Position numbers and translations under genes: made by a program. The notes beneath the pieces are model-generated. The model did no database searches and had not been told where the DNA came from. It worked only from the letters and a program-made list of their open reading frames with translations. DNA of 56,070 nucleotides from Sulfurimonadaceae bacterium (lineage in GTDB: Bacteria; Campylobacterota; Campylobacteria; Campylobacterales; Sulfurimonadaceae): positions 1 through 56,070 of the forward strand of contig JADGDM010000010.1 of the NCBI GenBank assembly GCA_016744905.1. Direction: 5' to 3'. Below are positions 42,554 through 52,007 of this stretch, piece by piece (the stretch's first letter is position 1; each line of letters opens with the position of its first letter).

Positions 42554-44752
42554 ATGTCTAAATCAATACTTTTCTTTCTATTTTTTTCTTATTCTGTATT
42601 TGGTATGGAGTCTACTTATATAGGTGATAAAGCCTGTGTGTCTTGTCATAAACAAGAGCACCAAGAGTGGCAGGGTTCTCATCATGATGAGGCGATGATG
42701 ATTGCAGATGAGAACTCAGTGAAAGCCGACTTTAACAATACAAGTTTTAACTACAATGGGATCATCAGTACTTTTTATAAAAACAACAACAAATATATGG
42801 TCAAAACAGATGGCCCCGATGGTAAGTTACATGAGTATGAAATCTCTTACACCTTTGGTATCTACCCTCTTCAACAATATATGATTAAATTTCCCAATGC
42901 AAAAGTGCAAGTTCTTGATCCAACTTGGGATAACAGAAGTAAAAAAGAGGGTGGTCAACGTTGGTATCATATTCATAAAGACGAAAATGTAAAAGCAGGA
43001 GATCCACTGCACTGGACTGGTCCAAATATGAACTGGAACTACATGTGCGCAGAATGTCATTCGACCAATTTAAAGAAAAATTATGATGCGAAAACAAAGT
43101 CTTATCAAACAACTTTTGACAGTATTAACGTCTCTTGTGAAGCTTGTCATGGTCCAGCATCTGAGCATATAAAATGGACTGAAAATAAAACTGATAAACT
43201 TAAAAATAGTGGCTTTCCAATCTCATTTAAATACTCAAAACAAGAAGCTTGGCGCGATAGAAATAACACGCTAAAATCAGTCTTGCAAAAAGAAGAATTA
43301 AATGTTTGTGCTACATGCCACTCAAGAAGAACGCAGTTAGATGATGATTTTGTGCCTGGAGATGATTTTCATGAGCACTACTTGAGTGTGAATTTAGATG
43401 AAGGTCTCTATTTTAGTGATGGAAAAATTCAAGATGAAGTGTATGTGTATAACTCATTTGTTCAAAGTGCCATGTATGAAGAGGGTGTGACTTGTTCGGA
43501 CTGTCACAATCCGCATACACTAGAGCGTAAAGGCAGTGGTGATAAGGTCTGTTTTCAGTGTCACCAAACAGGTGTTTATACTGCCACGTCTCACCATAAA
43601 CACAAAAAGGGTAGTGCGGGTAGCTCTTGTATAGACTGTCATATGCCTGCACGTACTTACATGGGTGTTGATAGTAGAAATGATCATAGCTTTAGAGTGC
43701 CCAGACCGGACTTATCTGTAGAAAATAAAAACTTACCAAATGCTTGTAATCTTTGTCATACAGATAAAACTGCGCATTGGTCTACGGACGCCATGAAAAA
43801 ATGGTACGGAAAGATACCTACGGGAAAACAAAACTTTTCGCATGATATAGAGTCTTTAAGATCCCATAGTGCGGATGCGTCTAAAAGTTTATATCATATC
43901 TTAATGAGTGAGGCGCCCAATATTGTTAAATCAACAGTAATCCAATATCTTGGTAACTTTGCAAATAAACAAACGTATACAACAACCCTTCAAATGTTGC
44001 GAAATTCTGATCCAATGATTCGTAGATCTGCACTTCAAGCACTAGAGTCTTTTCCTCCTAAGATGAGGGTAAAAGAGACTTTTAAAATGCTTTCTGATCC
44101 TATAAAGATAGTAAGAACTGAAGCCGCACGACAGTTGGCAAGTTTTCCAGTAGCACAGCTTGATGATGGCAATAAAGCACTTTTATTAAAAGTGATGCAC
44201 GAGTATGAGCAGACCCTTCTTTTTACAGCTGAACGTCCTGAATCTCAGCTCTCCTTGGCGCTGTTTTATACGCAAAAAAGGATGTTTGACAAAGCAGAAC
44301 AATCCTATAAAGAAGCACTTCATTTGCAAGTGAAGTTTATTCCTGCTTATATAAACTATAGTGACTTTTTGATGCAATTGCAAAGAAAAGAAGAAGCAAT
44401 GAAAATTTTAAAAAAGGGTATCCGTGAAGTTCCGAATATAGCTATCTTACACCACTCTTTAGGTCTGTCATATATAAGATCTAAAGAGTATGTATATGCG
44501 GATAAAGAGCTAAAAAAAGCAGTTGAATTAGACCCAGATGATGCTCGATTTTCTTATGTCTATGCTGTGTCTCTTGGAGAGAAAGATCCTAAAGTGTCTA
44601 TTACTATTTTAGAAAAAGCGTATCAAAAGAATAGTGGTAATATTGAAATTGTCTCAGGCTTAGTTTATTATTCTCAGCAAGTAAATGATCAGATAAAGCG
44701 TGCAAAGTATGAAAATATTTTGAAAACCTTACAAAATTTTTCTGTGCAGTAA
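42554..44752 (+). CDS. Octa-haem cytochrome with HEAT/TPR-like C-terminal repeats
   Basis: 732 residues with signal peptide MSKSILFFLFFSYSVFG. The N-terminal 420 residues hold eight CXXCH motifs (CVSCH, CAECH, CEACH, CATCH, CSDCH, CFQCH, CIDCH, CNLCH), a multihaem layout of the type fused to TPR repeats in marine bacteria. The C-terminal 300 residues look like HEAT repeats (MLRNSDPMIRRSALQAL) and TPRs (ADKELKKAVELDPDDARFSY). The haem part probably moves electrons at or outside the outer membrane and the repeats bind a partner. Start 42554 gives a proper signal peptide; no strong ribosome site. Confidence 0.85.
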   Translation: MSKSILFFLFFSYSVFGMESTYIGDKACVSCHKQEHQEWQGSHHDEAMMIADENSVKADFNNTSFNYNGIISTFYKNNNKYMVKTDGPDGKLHEYEISYTFGIYPLQQYMIKFPNAKVQVLDPTWDNRSKKEGGQRWYHIHKDENVKAGDPLHWTGPNMNWNYMCAECHSTNLKKNYDAKTKSYQTTFDSINVSCEACHGPASEHIKWTENKTDKLKNSGFPISFKYSKQEAWRDRNNTLKSVLQKEELNVCATCHSRRTQLDDDFVPGDDFHEHYLSVNLDEGLYFSDGKIQDEVYVYNSFVQSAMYEEGVTCSDCHNPHTLERKGSGDKVCFQCHQTGVYTATSHHKHKKGSAGSSCIDCHMPARTYMGVDSRNDHSFRVPRPDLSVENKNLPNACNLCHTDKTAHWSTDAMKKWYGKIPTGKQNFSHDIESLRSHSADASKSLYHILMSEAPNIVKSTVIQYLGNFANKQTYTTTLQMLRNSDPMIRRSALQALESFPPKMRVKETFKMLSDPIKIVRTEAARQLASFPVAQLDDGNKALLLKVMHEYEQTLLFTAERPESQLSLALFYTQKRMFDKAEQSYKEALHLQVKFIPAYINYSDFLMQLQRKEEAMKILKKGIREVPNIAILHHSLGLSYIRSKEYVYADKELKKAVELDPDDARFSYVYAVSLGEKDPKVSITILEKAYQKNSGNIEIVSGLVYYSQQVNDQIKRAKYENILKTLQNFSVQ

Positions 44753-44754
44753 GT

Positions 44755-44760
44755 TATAAT
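44755..44760 (+). promoter_or_regulatory. -10 box of letA-like gene, possibly leaderless
   Basis: TATAAT followed by GCGATT and then the ATG at 44767, with no ribosome site between. This would give a leaderless transcript for the lipid-transporter genes. Confidence 0.45.
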
Positions 44761-44766
44761 GCGATT

Positions 44767-45378
44767 ATGAAAGATAAAATAGCGTGTAGTGGTTGTGGAT
44801 TAATTGTTCATCGTGTGGATGTGGATGAAGAGAGTATCTCTGTTTGTCCACGTTGTAAGACTACCATTGAGAGTAGGGGAATGGATTTCTCTACTATTAT
44901 TGCTTTGGCATTCAGCGCGCTGATACTTTATGTTCCTGCGGTAAGTTTGCCACTTCTAACAGCAGAAGTTGGAGGGATTTTAGAAAAAAATTCACTTTTA
45001 ACGGCGGTAGGATATTTTTTTCAAGAGGGTTATGTCTTGGCCTCGGGAGTACTTCTTTTTACTACTGTATTAATCCCTATTATTTTAATATTATCTATAC
45101 TAACGATGTTGATTCCTATTCATTTTAATCGTTTTCCTTATGTTATAAAAGTAGCTTATAAACTGTTTACCCTGTTTCATTATTGGGTACTTTTTGATGT
45201 TTATATTTTATCAATGATTGTTGCGAGTGTAAAACTAGAAGTAACGACGGAGTTGCTATTGGGCTCAGGAATGACCTTCTTTTTATTGGAGTTTATCTTG
45301 ATGTTCTTTCTCTTAAAATGGTTTGAACCTTATGATGTTTGGAGGAAAATTGAAAAAAGTAATTACCGATATCAGTAG
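44767..45378 (+). CDS. PqiA/LetA-like half protein, N-terminal
   Basis: 203 residues: two CXXC pairs (CSGC and CPRC) forming a zinc- or rubredoxin-like ribbon, then four transmembrane helices. This matches the first half of E. coli LetA/PqiA, which drives lipid transport with an MCE tunnel. The partner gene downstream codes for the second half, so here the usual single protein of about 420 residues is split. The ends overlap by 29 bp. Confidence 0.85.
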   Translation: MKDKIACSGCGLIVHRVDVDEESISVCPRCKTTIESRGMDFSTIIALAFSALILYVPAVSLPLLTAEVGGILEKNSLLTAVGYFFQEGYVLASGVLLFTTVLIPIILILSILTMLIPIHFNRFPYVIKVAYKLFTLFHYWVLFDVYILSMIVASVKLEVTTELLLGSGMTFFLLEFILMFFLLKWFEPYDVWRKIEKSNYRYQ

Positions 45379-45958
45379 TGAGACAATTCTTTGTGATACC
45401 TGCAATACATTAAACAGTCAAAGTGATGTTTGTTCTCTTTGTGGCTCAAAAATCCATCAGCGTACGCCATATTCAGTTGCGCTCACTTGGGCATTTATTT
45501 TGTCAGCAACCTTTTTTCTTATCCCTGCAAATACCCTAATTATTATGACGGTGTATACCTATGAAGGGGCAGAGCCTGGAACGATTATGGATGGTGTGAT
45601 TTACTTCTTTTATGACAAGGCATACCATATTGCATTTATTATTTTCTTCTTTAGTATTGTCGTTCCTATTATGAAGATAGTTGTTCTTTACTATCTTTTA
45701 TATATAATTCACACTAAAAAAGCAGTAGCACTGCACCGCAAGATGTTTTATTATAAACTTATTCACTTTATTGGCAAATGGTCAGTTTTGGATATTTTTG
45801 TTGTGGGGATTATGATAGGACTGGTTCAGTTCCAAAGTATCGGTCATGTGACCGCTGGTTCGGGAGTGACTGCATTTGCGATGGTTGTTCTATTAACAAT
45901 ATTTGCTACTTTTTCGTTTGATACAAGATTACTATGGGATAAGGCTACTGATGAGTGA
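45350..45958 (+). CDS. PqiA/LetA-like half protein, C-terminal
   Basis: 202 residues, homologous in plan to the upstream half: CDTC and CSLC ribbon, then four transmembrane helices with SIVVPIMKIVV and KWSVLDIFVVGIMIG. TTG 45350 is preferred because GGAGG lies 4 bases upstream; upstream ATG codons in the same frame lie inside the earlier gene without a site. The 8-bp overlap with letB links their synthesis. Both halves probably associate to form one LetA-like transporter. Confidence 0.83.
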   Translation: MKKVITDISSETILCDTCNTLNSQSDVCSLCGSKIHQRTPYSVALTWAFILSATFFLIPANTLIIMTVYTYEGAEPGTIMDGVIYFFYDKAYHIAFIIFFFSIVVPIMKIVVLYYLLYIIHTKKAVALHRKMFYYKLIHFIGKWSVLDIFVVGIMIGLVQFQSIGHVTAGSGVTAFAMVVLLTIFATFSFDTRLLWDKATDE

Positions 45959-48593
45959 AATACAACAACCAAAAATAAAGAAAAAAGGGGCCATCTGGAT
46001 TATATGGCTCATTCCGATTATTGCTTTTATTTTTGCTTCATGGATGAGTTTTGATTATTTTAAAAATTCTGGTGAAGATATAATAGTTACGGTAGATGAT
46101 GCTTCTGGCTTTATCTTAAAAAAGACACCTCTCAGTTATAAAGGGGTGAGCGTTGGTTCGGTGAAAAGTATAGAAATTAATCAAGATGATTTTTCTAAGA
46201 TTGATGTGACTGTGCGCGTTGAAAAACATGCTATCGATTCACTTCTTCGAGAAGGTACTAAAATCTGGCGTGTATCTCCAAAGCTTAGTTTAACAGAGGT
46301 TAGTGGGTTAAGTTCAATGCTTCCTGGTCCTTATTTAGAAATTATGCCAGCGGTTCCAAATTTAGAAATGTTAAAATCTTTACCCAAACAGACTGTCTTT
46401 ACGGCACTCAATGAAGCTCCTGAAAATGTCTTCAAAAAAGGGATGTTGCTCTATTTAGAAAGTAAATCAAAAATCAGTGCAAGTGCGGGTACCCCGATAT
46501 TATATAACAAACAGATTGTTGGTAAAGTGGTAAAAAAAGTGCTCAAAGATGATTATGAAACTTCACGTCTCTCTTTACTGATTAAGAAAAAATATGTGAC
46601 TTTGATTAAAGATACCTCTACTTTTCATGAAATTAGTGGTTTAGATATTAAAGCATCTCTCTCTGGTGTAAAAATTAAGATGGATTCTTTAAGTACACTG
46701 GTTGCAGGAGGTATCTCGTTTGATTCCCCTCCGGGTAAGAGTGTTGAAGAGAAGCATATTTTTAAACTGTATGAAAATGCGCATGCCCCTCTTATTTCTG
46801 AAAAGGATGTTGTCCTTAATTCTGATCAAGCGCATGAGCTAAATATAGGTGAGTCTAAGGTTTATTTTAAAGGGGTTGAAGTTGGTTTTGTTAAGGATCT
46901 AGATTTCAACATTGAAGAAGGATCAACTAAAATTTTTATCAGTTTTGATAAAAAGTATCGTCATTTGGCAAATTCAAGTGCTTACTTTTGGATTGTTAAG
47001 CCTGAGCTTGGATTTAACAAAATAAATGGACTCGACGCTATTGTTAAAGGTAAATATATCACCTTTAGTGCGAATAAACATGGCGTAGATCAAAGTGAGT
47101 TTTTACTACATAATCACGCTCCAACGATAAAAGGTAAAAGAATACTACTCAGCGCGCCAGATGCAGGTTCGTTAAAAGTTGGTGGAGCGCTCTTTTATAA
47201 AAACCTTGAAGTGGGTGTTATTGAAAGTATCAAACTTCATAATGATAAACAGCAGGTGAATATCTCTTTAAAAATTTTTCAAAAATATAGAAGTTTGGTC
47301 AATGACTCTACACTGTTTTATAATAGTAGTGGGGTTGAAATAGATGCTTCTTTAGCCGGTGTGAAAGTGAATATTGGTTCACTAGAAAATACCTTACGTG
47401 GAGGTATCTCATTTCAGACGGCTGACTTTTCTCAAAAAAGTGATCGTTCTAGTTTTATTTTACATGTATCAAAAAGTGAAATTGATGATATCTTGTATAG
47501 AAATTCTGGAGGTATGCATATTTACCTCTCCTCTGCAACGATGGGTTCTATAAAGTCAGGTGCACCTATCTTATATAAAAAAATTCCTGTTGGAAAAGTA
47601 CTCTCTTATTCATTAGATCACTCGAGTAAAAATATTATTGCAGACATTTATATAGAAAAAAAGTATACCTCTTATGTCAATAATTCAACAAAATTTTATA
47701 ATGCAAGTGGGGTTGAAGCTAAGATCTCTCTTGGGGAAATTGCTGTAAATACTGAGTCTTTAAGCTCTATGATGAGTGGAGGCATCGCATTTTATACGCC
47801 AGATATTGGTACTTTGACCAGAGATGACTTCGAGTTATATAACTCTTATGATGAAGCGCAAGAAGATATGACAGAGGTTATATTTAGTGTGCCAAAGCTT
47901 TCTGGAATTAAAGTAGGTAGCCGTATCCACTATAATGAGATGGAAATCGGTAAGATTGCTTCTATTGGTATGCATGATGAAACATTTGAGTTAAAAGGTT
48001 TGGTCGACCCTCGATATAAACACTATATTTGTCAAGATGCTTATGTTTGGACTGAGAGTGTTAGTGTCTCTATTAACGGGGTTAAAAACCTAGAATCAGC
48101 ACTGCGAGGCTCAGTCATTAAACTTAGTGGGAACTATTGTAAAAAGGCCGTTGAAGAGCTACCTATTATGAGTACTCCACCTTCTCCTCACTTTAGTGAT
48201 GAAGGATTACGTGTAACACTCCGAGCAAGACGCTTAGGCAGCTTAAATGTAGGTTCTCCACTATTTTATAGACAGATACAAATTGGTACAGTAGAAAAAA
48301 TCAATTTGGTAGATGATGCAAGTGCAGTCGACATTGAACTGTTTATAAAAGAAGAGTTTGCATATATCATTCGTAATAATTCAAAGTTTTATTATGCGGG
48401 TGGTTTAGGTGTTGAAATTTCTTTAACAGGTATGAAAGTGAAAACAGAGACCTTATCAACTCTAATGCAAGGTGGAATCAATGTAGTGACTCCACCAGAG
48501 TATACAAAAAAAGCAAAAATGCATGCTCGATTTTTTCTTAACCTCTCTCCAGATGATGCCTGGTTAAATTGGACTCCAAGTATAACTAAGTAG
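45951..48593 (+). CDS. LetB/YebT-like MCE protein with seven MCE units
   Basis: 880 residues: one N-terminal transmembrane helix (WIIWLIPIIAFIFASW) then seven MCE repeats, each starting with a GxxxxYxGxxVGxV-type motif at about 61, 181, 301, 410, 537, 656 and 768. E. coli LetB has 877 residues and also seven MCE domains stacked into a periplasmic tunnel between inner and outer membrane, so this is the LetB class rather than three-domain PqiB. Predicted role: lipid movement across the envelope with the split LetA. A hairpin overlaps its stop codon. Confidence 0.92.
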   Translation: MSEIQQPKIKKKGAIWIIWLIPIIAFIFASWMSFDYFKNSGEDIIVTVDDASGFILKKTPLSYKGVSVGSVKSIEINQDDFSKIDVTVRVEKHAIDSLLREGTKIWRVSPKLSLTEVSGLSSMLPGPYLEIMPAVPNLEMLKSLPKQTVFTALNEAPENVFKKGMLLYLESKSKISASAGTPILYNKQIVGKVVKKVLKDDYETSRLSLLIKKKYVTLIKDTSTFHEISGLDIKASLSGVKIKMDSLSTLVAGGISFDSPPGKSVEEKHIFKLYENAHAPLISEKDVVLNSDQAHELNIGESKVYFKGVEVGFVKDLDFNIEEGSTKIFISFDKKYRHLANSSAYFWIVKPELGFNKINGLDAIVKGKYITFSANKHGVDQSEFLLHNHAPTIKGKRILLSAPDAGSLKVGGALFYKNLEVGVIESIKLHNDKQQVNISLKIFQKYRSLVNDSTLFYNSSGVEIDASLAGVKVNIGSLENTLRGGISFQTADFSQKSDRSSFILHVSKSEIDDILYRNSGGMHIYLSSATMGSIKSGAPILYKKIPVGKVLSYSLDHSSKNIIADIYIEKKYTSYVNNSTKFYNASGVEAKISLGEIAVNTESLSSMMSGGIAFYTPDIGTLTRDDFELYNSYDEAQEDMTEVIFSVPKLSGIKVGSRIHYNEMEIGKIASIGMHDETFELKGLVDPRYKHYICQDAYVWTESVSVSINGVKNLESALRGSVIKLSGNYCKKAVEELPIMSTPPSPHFSDEGLRVTLRARRLGSLNVGSPLFYRQIQIGTVEKINLVDDASAVDIELFIKEEFAYIIRNNSKFYYAGGLGVEISLTGMKVKTETLSTLMQGGINVVTPPEYTKKAKMHARFFLNLSPDDAWLNWTPSITK

Positions 48594-48605
48594 CTTTTGC
48601 TACTT
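48588..48605 (+). terminator. Hairpin at the end of the letB-like gene
   Basis: AAGTAGC pairs perfectly over 7 bp with GCTACTT around TTTT, including the letB stop TAG. The downstream bases GTTAATAG are not a T-run, so termination is possible but unproven. Confidence 0.45.
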
Positions 48606-48670
48606 GTTAATAGAACTTTAAGTAAGTATTGCCTATAATTGCGCACTAAATTTTAATAAGGATATGCTTC

Positions 48671-48805
48671 ATGAAAAGAACATACCAACCCCATTCAACA
48701 CCACGTAAACGTACTCACGGATTCAGATCTCGTATGGCAACTAAAAATGGTCGTCGTATAATTAACCGTCGTCGTGCAAAAGGTAGAAAATCACTTAGTG
48801 TTTAG
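48671..48805 (+). CDS. rpmH: Ribosomal protein L34
   Basis: 44 residues beginning [20 protein letters not shown] in family style and ending [12 protein letters not shown], a perfect L34. It is below usual ORF cut-offs but certain. A TATAAT lies at 48634-48639 and AAGGATATG serves as ribosome site. It is the first gene of the conserved rpmH-rnpA-yidD-yidC-jag-mnmE block. Confidence 0.97.
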   Translation: MKRTYQPHSTPRKRTHGFRSRMATKNGRRIINRRRAKGRKSLSV

Positions 48806-49154
48806 TGATTTTTCAGTACTGAAGCTCAATCGCGAGTTTCAGTTTGTCTACAAAAGAGGTAAGAGCTTCCATTCAAACTCTTGCGTTCTTTTCTTCTTCT
48901 CGTCAAAAAATATCAAAAAAATCGGTTTCACTGCTAGTAAAAAAGTTGGAAATGCTGTAAAGCGTAACAGATCTAAACGCAGACTTCGTGCACTTTTTAG
49001 TTCCGTAGCTTCAGACCTTAATGATGGTCAATACATTTTGGTTGCTAAACCCTCAACACATGAAAACTCTTATGCTGAGATAGAGAAAGATTTTTTTAAA
49101 TTGGTCAACAATGCTAACAAAACTAATAAACTTACCCCGAAAACTATCTCTTAA
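48798..49154 (+). CDS. rnpA: Ribonuclease P protein component
   Basis: 118 residues with GTG start overlapping rpmH by 8 bp. The family core is [36 protein letters not shown] cut as [13 protein letters not shown], the RNR loop for RNA binding. An upstream GTG at 48774 is also possible but would overlap rpmH more. Works with the RNase P RNA in tRNA 5' maturation. Confidence 0.95.
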   Translation: MFSDFSVLKLNREFQFVYKRGKSFHSNSCVLFFFSSKNIKKIGFTASKKVGNAVKRNRSKRRLRALFSSVASDLNDGQYILVAKPSTHENSYAEIEKDFFKLVNNANKTNKLTPKTIS

Positions 49155-49458
49155 ACTTCTTTGGGTCTATCAAACATATATTACTAAATTAGCGGGCAAT
49201 AATTGTCGCTATTATCCCAGTTGTAGTGAATATGCACGTCTACAATTTAAAAACAATCCTCTTCCCTTTGCCTTTTATGCATCTGCAAAAAGAATTTTAA
49301 GCTGCAATCAACTTTTTATTGGTGGAATAGATTATCCAAAATTGCTCAAAGTCAACGAAAAACCAAGCACAATTAGGGTAAAATCCATCAAATATTGGCT
49401 TGTCCCAGACAAAGAGGGCCACTATCACATCATAAAGAATTTTTTTTATAAAGGGTAA
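49111..49458 (+). CDS. yidD: Membrane protein insertion factor YidD
   Basis: 115 residues. The YidD core is YQTYITKL, CRYYPSCSEYA with three conserved cysteines, and a later CNQLFIGGIDYP block. It overlaps rnpA by 44 bp, as is usual. Assists YidC in membrane protein insertion at the inner membrane. Confidence 0.95.
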   Translation: MLTKLINLPRKLSLKLLWVYQTYITKLAGNNCRYYPSCSEYARLQFKNNPLPFAFYASAKRILSCNQLFIGGIDYPKLLKVNEKPSTIRVKSIKYWLVPDKEGHYHIIKNFFYKG

Positions 49459-49462
49459 TATT

Positions 49463-51091
49463 TTGTTAGAAAATATGTCATCAAATCAGAGACTCATACT
49501 TGCTGTTGTTCTCTCATTTCTTTTTTTAGTTGGTTATACAACACTGTTTCCACAAGCGCTTCCTGTAGAAGCTGAGAATAATGTTTCTAAAACATCTTTA
49601 GTAATTGGTGAAAATGCACAAGCCATTAACACTGCAACAGCGCAAGCTGCAAATAACAGTACGCCTACCGGTGCCACTAAAGATGTTGATGTTCAAGAGT
49701 CAAATACTCTTGTTACAGTTGAGTCTTCAGCATTTACTGTGCAAATTGATACACTTGGACGTATCGCATCTAAGATATTAAAAGATAAAAAATATCTTGA
49801 TGAAGATGGTAATAAAGCAGAATTGATTCCTAACTTTGGTGCGAAACCACTGTTTATCCGTTTTGCAACAACGGCTATTAATGATGAAGCGATGAAAACG
49901 CCATATACGGCATCTACTGCAACATTAAATGTAGATAATGGTTCTCAAAGTGTCGCATTGACACAAAAACTTAGCGCACTAACAATCACTAAAAACTTAA
50001 CTTTTTATGCCGATGGGCACTATGATATTAAAATTGAATTAACTGAAAATGAGCGTTTTTATCTTTATACAGGTAAACATCCAGAAATAACTGAGCAGAT
50101 GATGACAGTTGTTGGTACGATGATTTATGGTGGTGCAACAGATAAGCTGACTACTATTTATGAAGATGGTGATGTTGAAGGACGTGTGAGTTTTAATGAT
50201 GTTGATCTTGTCTCTTCTTTTGATCAGTACTACGCAACTATTCTTTTTGGTTTTTCACCAGATGTGAGTGTATATGTAGAACGTGATCGTGATAATAATC
50301 CTGTAACTTATCTTGACCTCACTGGTACTACTGAACTTAAAGGTTATGTGGGCGATAAAAATTACAAGACTTTAGAGTCTATCAGTCCCGTTTTAGTTAA
50401 TGCGATTGAATATGGTTGGTTTACTTTTGCTTCGGCACCACTGTTTAAACTACTTTCATGGTTACATGGATTTTTTGGAAACTGGGGATTTGCGATTATC
50501 GCTTTAACACTTCTTATACGTATCGTTCTTTATCCACTAACATACAAAGGTATGTTATCTATGGCAAAAATGAAAGATTTAGCGCCTAAGATTAAAGAGA
50601 TCCAAGCAAAACATAAGGGTGATCCTCAGCGTATGAATGCGGCAGTTATGGATACTTACAAGAAAAATGGTGCCAATCCTTTGGGTGGATGTCTTCCTCT
50701 TTTACTTCAAATTCCAGTCTTCTTTGCAATCTACCGTGTTTTATTAAATGCAGTAGAGCTTCAAGGTGCTGAGTTTATATTATGGATTGGCGATCTTTCA
50801 CGTATGGATCAGTATTATGTATTACCAATTTTAATGGGTGCTTCTATGTACTACCAGCAAAAATTGACACCAACAAATTATACAGATCCTATGCAAGAGA
50901 AGATTTTTAAATTTTTACCAATTATCTTTACATTTTTCTTCCTAACATTCCCTTCAGGTCTTGTTTTATACTGGTTTGTAAATAACCTTTTCTCAATTGC
51001 TCAACAATTTATGGTTAACCGTGCGTTTGCTGCTTCAAAAGTGATTCGTCACGAAGCGCATTTAGCGGAGAAAAATCATGATAAAAATTGA
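49463..51091 (+). CDS. yidC: Membrane protein insertase YidC/Oxa1
   Basis: 542 residues: first transmembrane helix, a long periplasmic domain (about 35-310), then the conserved five-helix insertase core with GNWGFAII, KMKDLAPKIKEIQ, GCLPLLLQIPVFFAIY, and FPSGLVLYWFVNN. TTG 49463 is preferred for its AAGGG site 7 bases upstream; ATG 49475 is the alternative. The tail is basic. It overlaps jag by 14 bp. Confidence 0.95.
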   Translation: MLENMSSNQRLILAVVLSFLFLVGYTTLFPQALPVEAENNVSKTSLVIGENAQAINTATAQAANNSTPTGATKDVDVQESNTLVTVESSAFTVQIDTLGRIASKILKDKKYLDEDGNKAELIPNFGAKPLFIRFATTAINDEAMKTPYTASTATLNVDNGSQSVALTQKLSALTITKNLTFYADGHYDIKIELTENERFYLYTGKHPEITEQMMTVVGTMIYGGATDKLTTIYEDGDVEGRVSFNDVDLVSSFDQYYATILFGFSPDVSVYVERDRDNNPVTYLDLTGTTELKGYVGDKNYKTLESISPVLVNAIEYGWFTFASAPLFKLLSWLHGFFGNWGFAIIALTLLIRIVLYPLTYKGMLSMAKMKDLAPKIKEIQAKHKGDPQRMNAAVMDTYKKNGANPLGGCLPLLLQIPVFFAIYRVLLNAVELQGAEFILWIGDLSRMDQYYVLPILMGASMYYQQKLTPTNYTDPMQEKIFKFLPIIFTFFFLTFPSGLVLYWFVNNLFSIAQQFMVNRAFAASKVIRHEAHLAEKNHDKN

Positions 51092-52007
51092 AGCAGCTAA
51101 TTTAGAGGAAGCTTACTCCCAAGCTGCCTTAAAATTAGAGTGTTCAATCACAGAATTGAATACTGAAGTTATACAACAACCTTCAAATGGTTTTTTAGGT
51201 CTTTTTAAAAAGAGTGCGATTATTGTTGCTTCTTGTAAAATTGAAACTGTTACAGAAGTGCTACTTACTCCTGAACCAGAAGCGACAGTTGTTATAGAAG
51301 AGAGCTCTATTGAGGTTATAGAAACGCAGGTTTCTGAAGAAGAGATAGTAGTTGTAAAAAGCGAAGAGAAAAAAGTCAAGGTTCAAAAAAAGCGTGAAGA
51401 GAAGAAAAAACCTGACTTAAATGAGACAATGATGCCGGCATCATTTGTAACAACTCAAGATGACGACGATGATGTTTCTCAAACTTCTTATTATGATTCA
51501 TATGACGATGAAGAGATCACAGAAAATATGTACAGTGCCAACGACAATGATGGGATAGTGTCAGAAATTCAAGAAGAGATTAATGAACTTTTTTCTCATG
51601 TGTGTTTTGAAATTGACAGTATTGCGGTTAGTATGTATGATGAAAACACATTGTTGGTTGAATTTTCAGGTAAAGATGCGGCGCTCCTTATTGGTAAAGA
51701 GGGTTACCGTTACAAGGCACTTTCTTATATGATTTTTAACTGGATTAATTCTAAATATCGTCTTCAATTACGTCTTGAGATCGCAGAATTTTTGAAAAAT
51801 CAAGAAGAGTCTATTTCTCATTATCTTGTTGGTGTGATTGAAAATGTAAACAGAGATGGGCGCGCTCAAACAAAAATACTTGATGGTGTTTTAGTTCAGA
51901 TTGCTCTTAAACAGTTACGTACTGCTTTCCCTGAAAAATATGTCGCTATCCGCTCAACTCGTGATGGAAACAAATTTATTATCATCAATGAATACAACAA
52001 CTATTGA
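51078..52007 (+). CDS. jag: RNA-binding protein Jag/KhpB
   Basis: 309 residues: Jag N-terminal domain (FLGLFKKSAI near 45), a Glu/Val-rich and Lys/Glu-rich disordered linker, a KH domain (FSGKDAALLIGKEGYRYKAL, cut at GKEGYRYKAL) and an R3H domain at the C-terminus (RDGRAQTKILDG, FPEKYVAIRSTRDG). Involved in small-RNA or mRNA control and cell-wall elongation in other bacteria. It overlaps yidC by 14 bp and mnmE by 20 bp. Confidence 0.92.
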   Translation: MIKIEAANLEEAYSQAALKLECSITELNTEVIQQPSNGFLGLFKKSAIIVASCKIETVTEVLLTPEPEATVVIEESSIEVIETQVSEEEIVVVKSEEKKVKVQKKREEKKKPDLNETMMPASFVTTQDDDDDVSQTSYYDSYDDEEITENMYSANDNDGIVSEIQEEINELFSHVCFEIDSIAVSMYDENTLLVEFSGKDAALLIGKEGYRYKALSYMIFNWINSKYRLQLRLEIAEFLKNQEESISHYLVGVIENVNRDGRAQTKILDGVLVQIALKQLRTAFPEKYVAIRSTRDGNKFIIINEYNNY

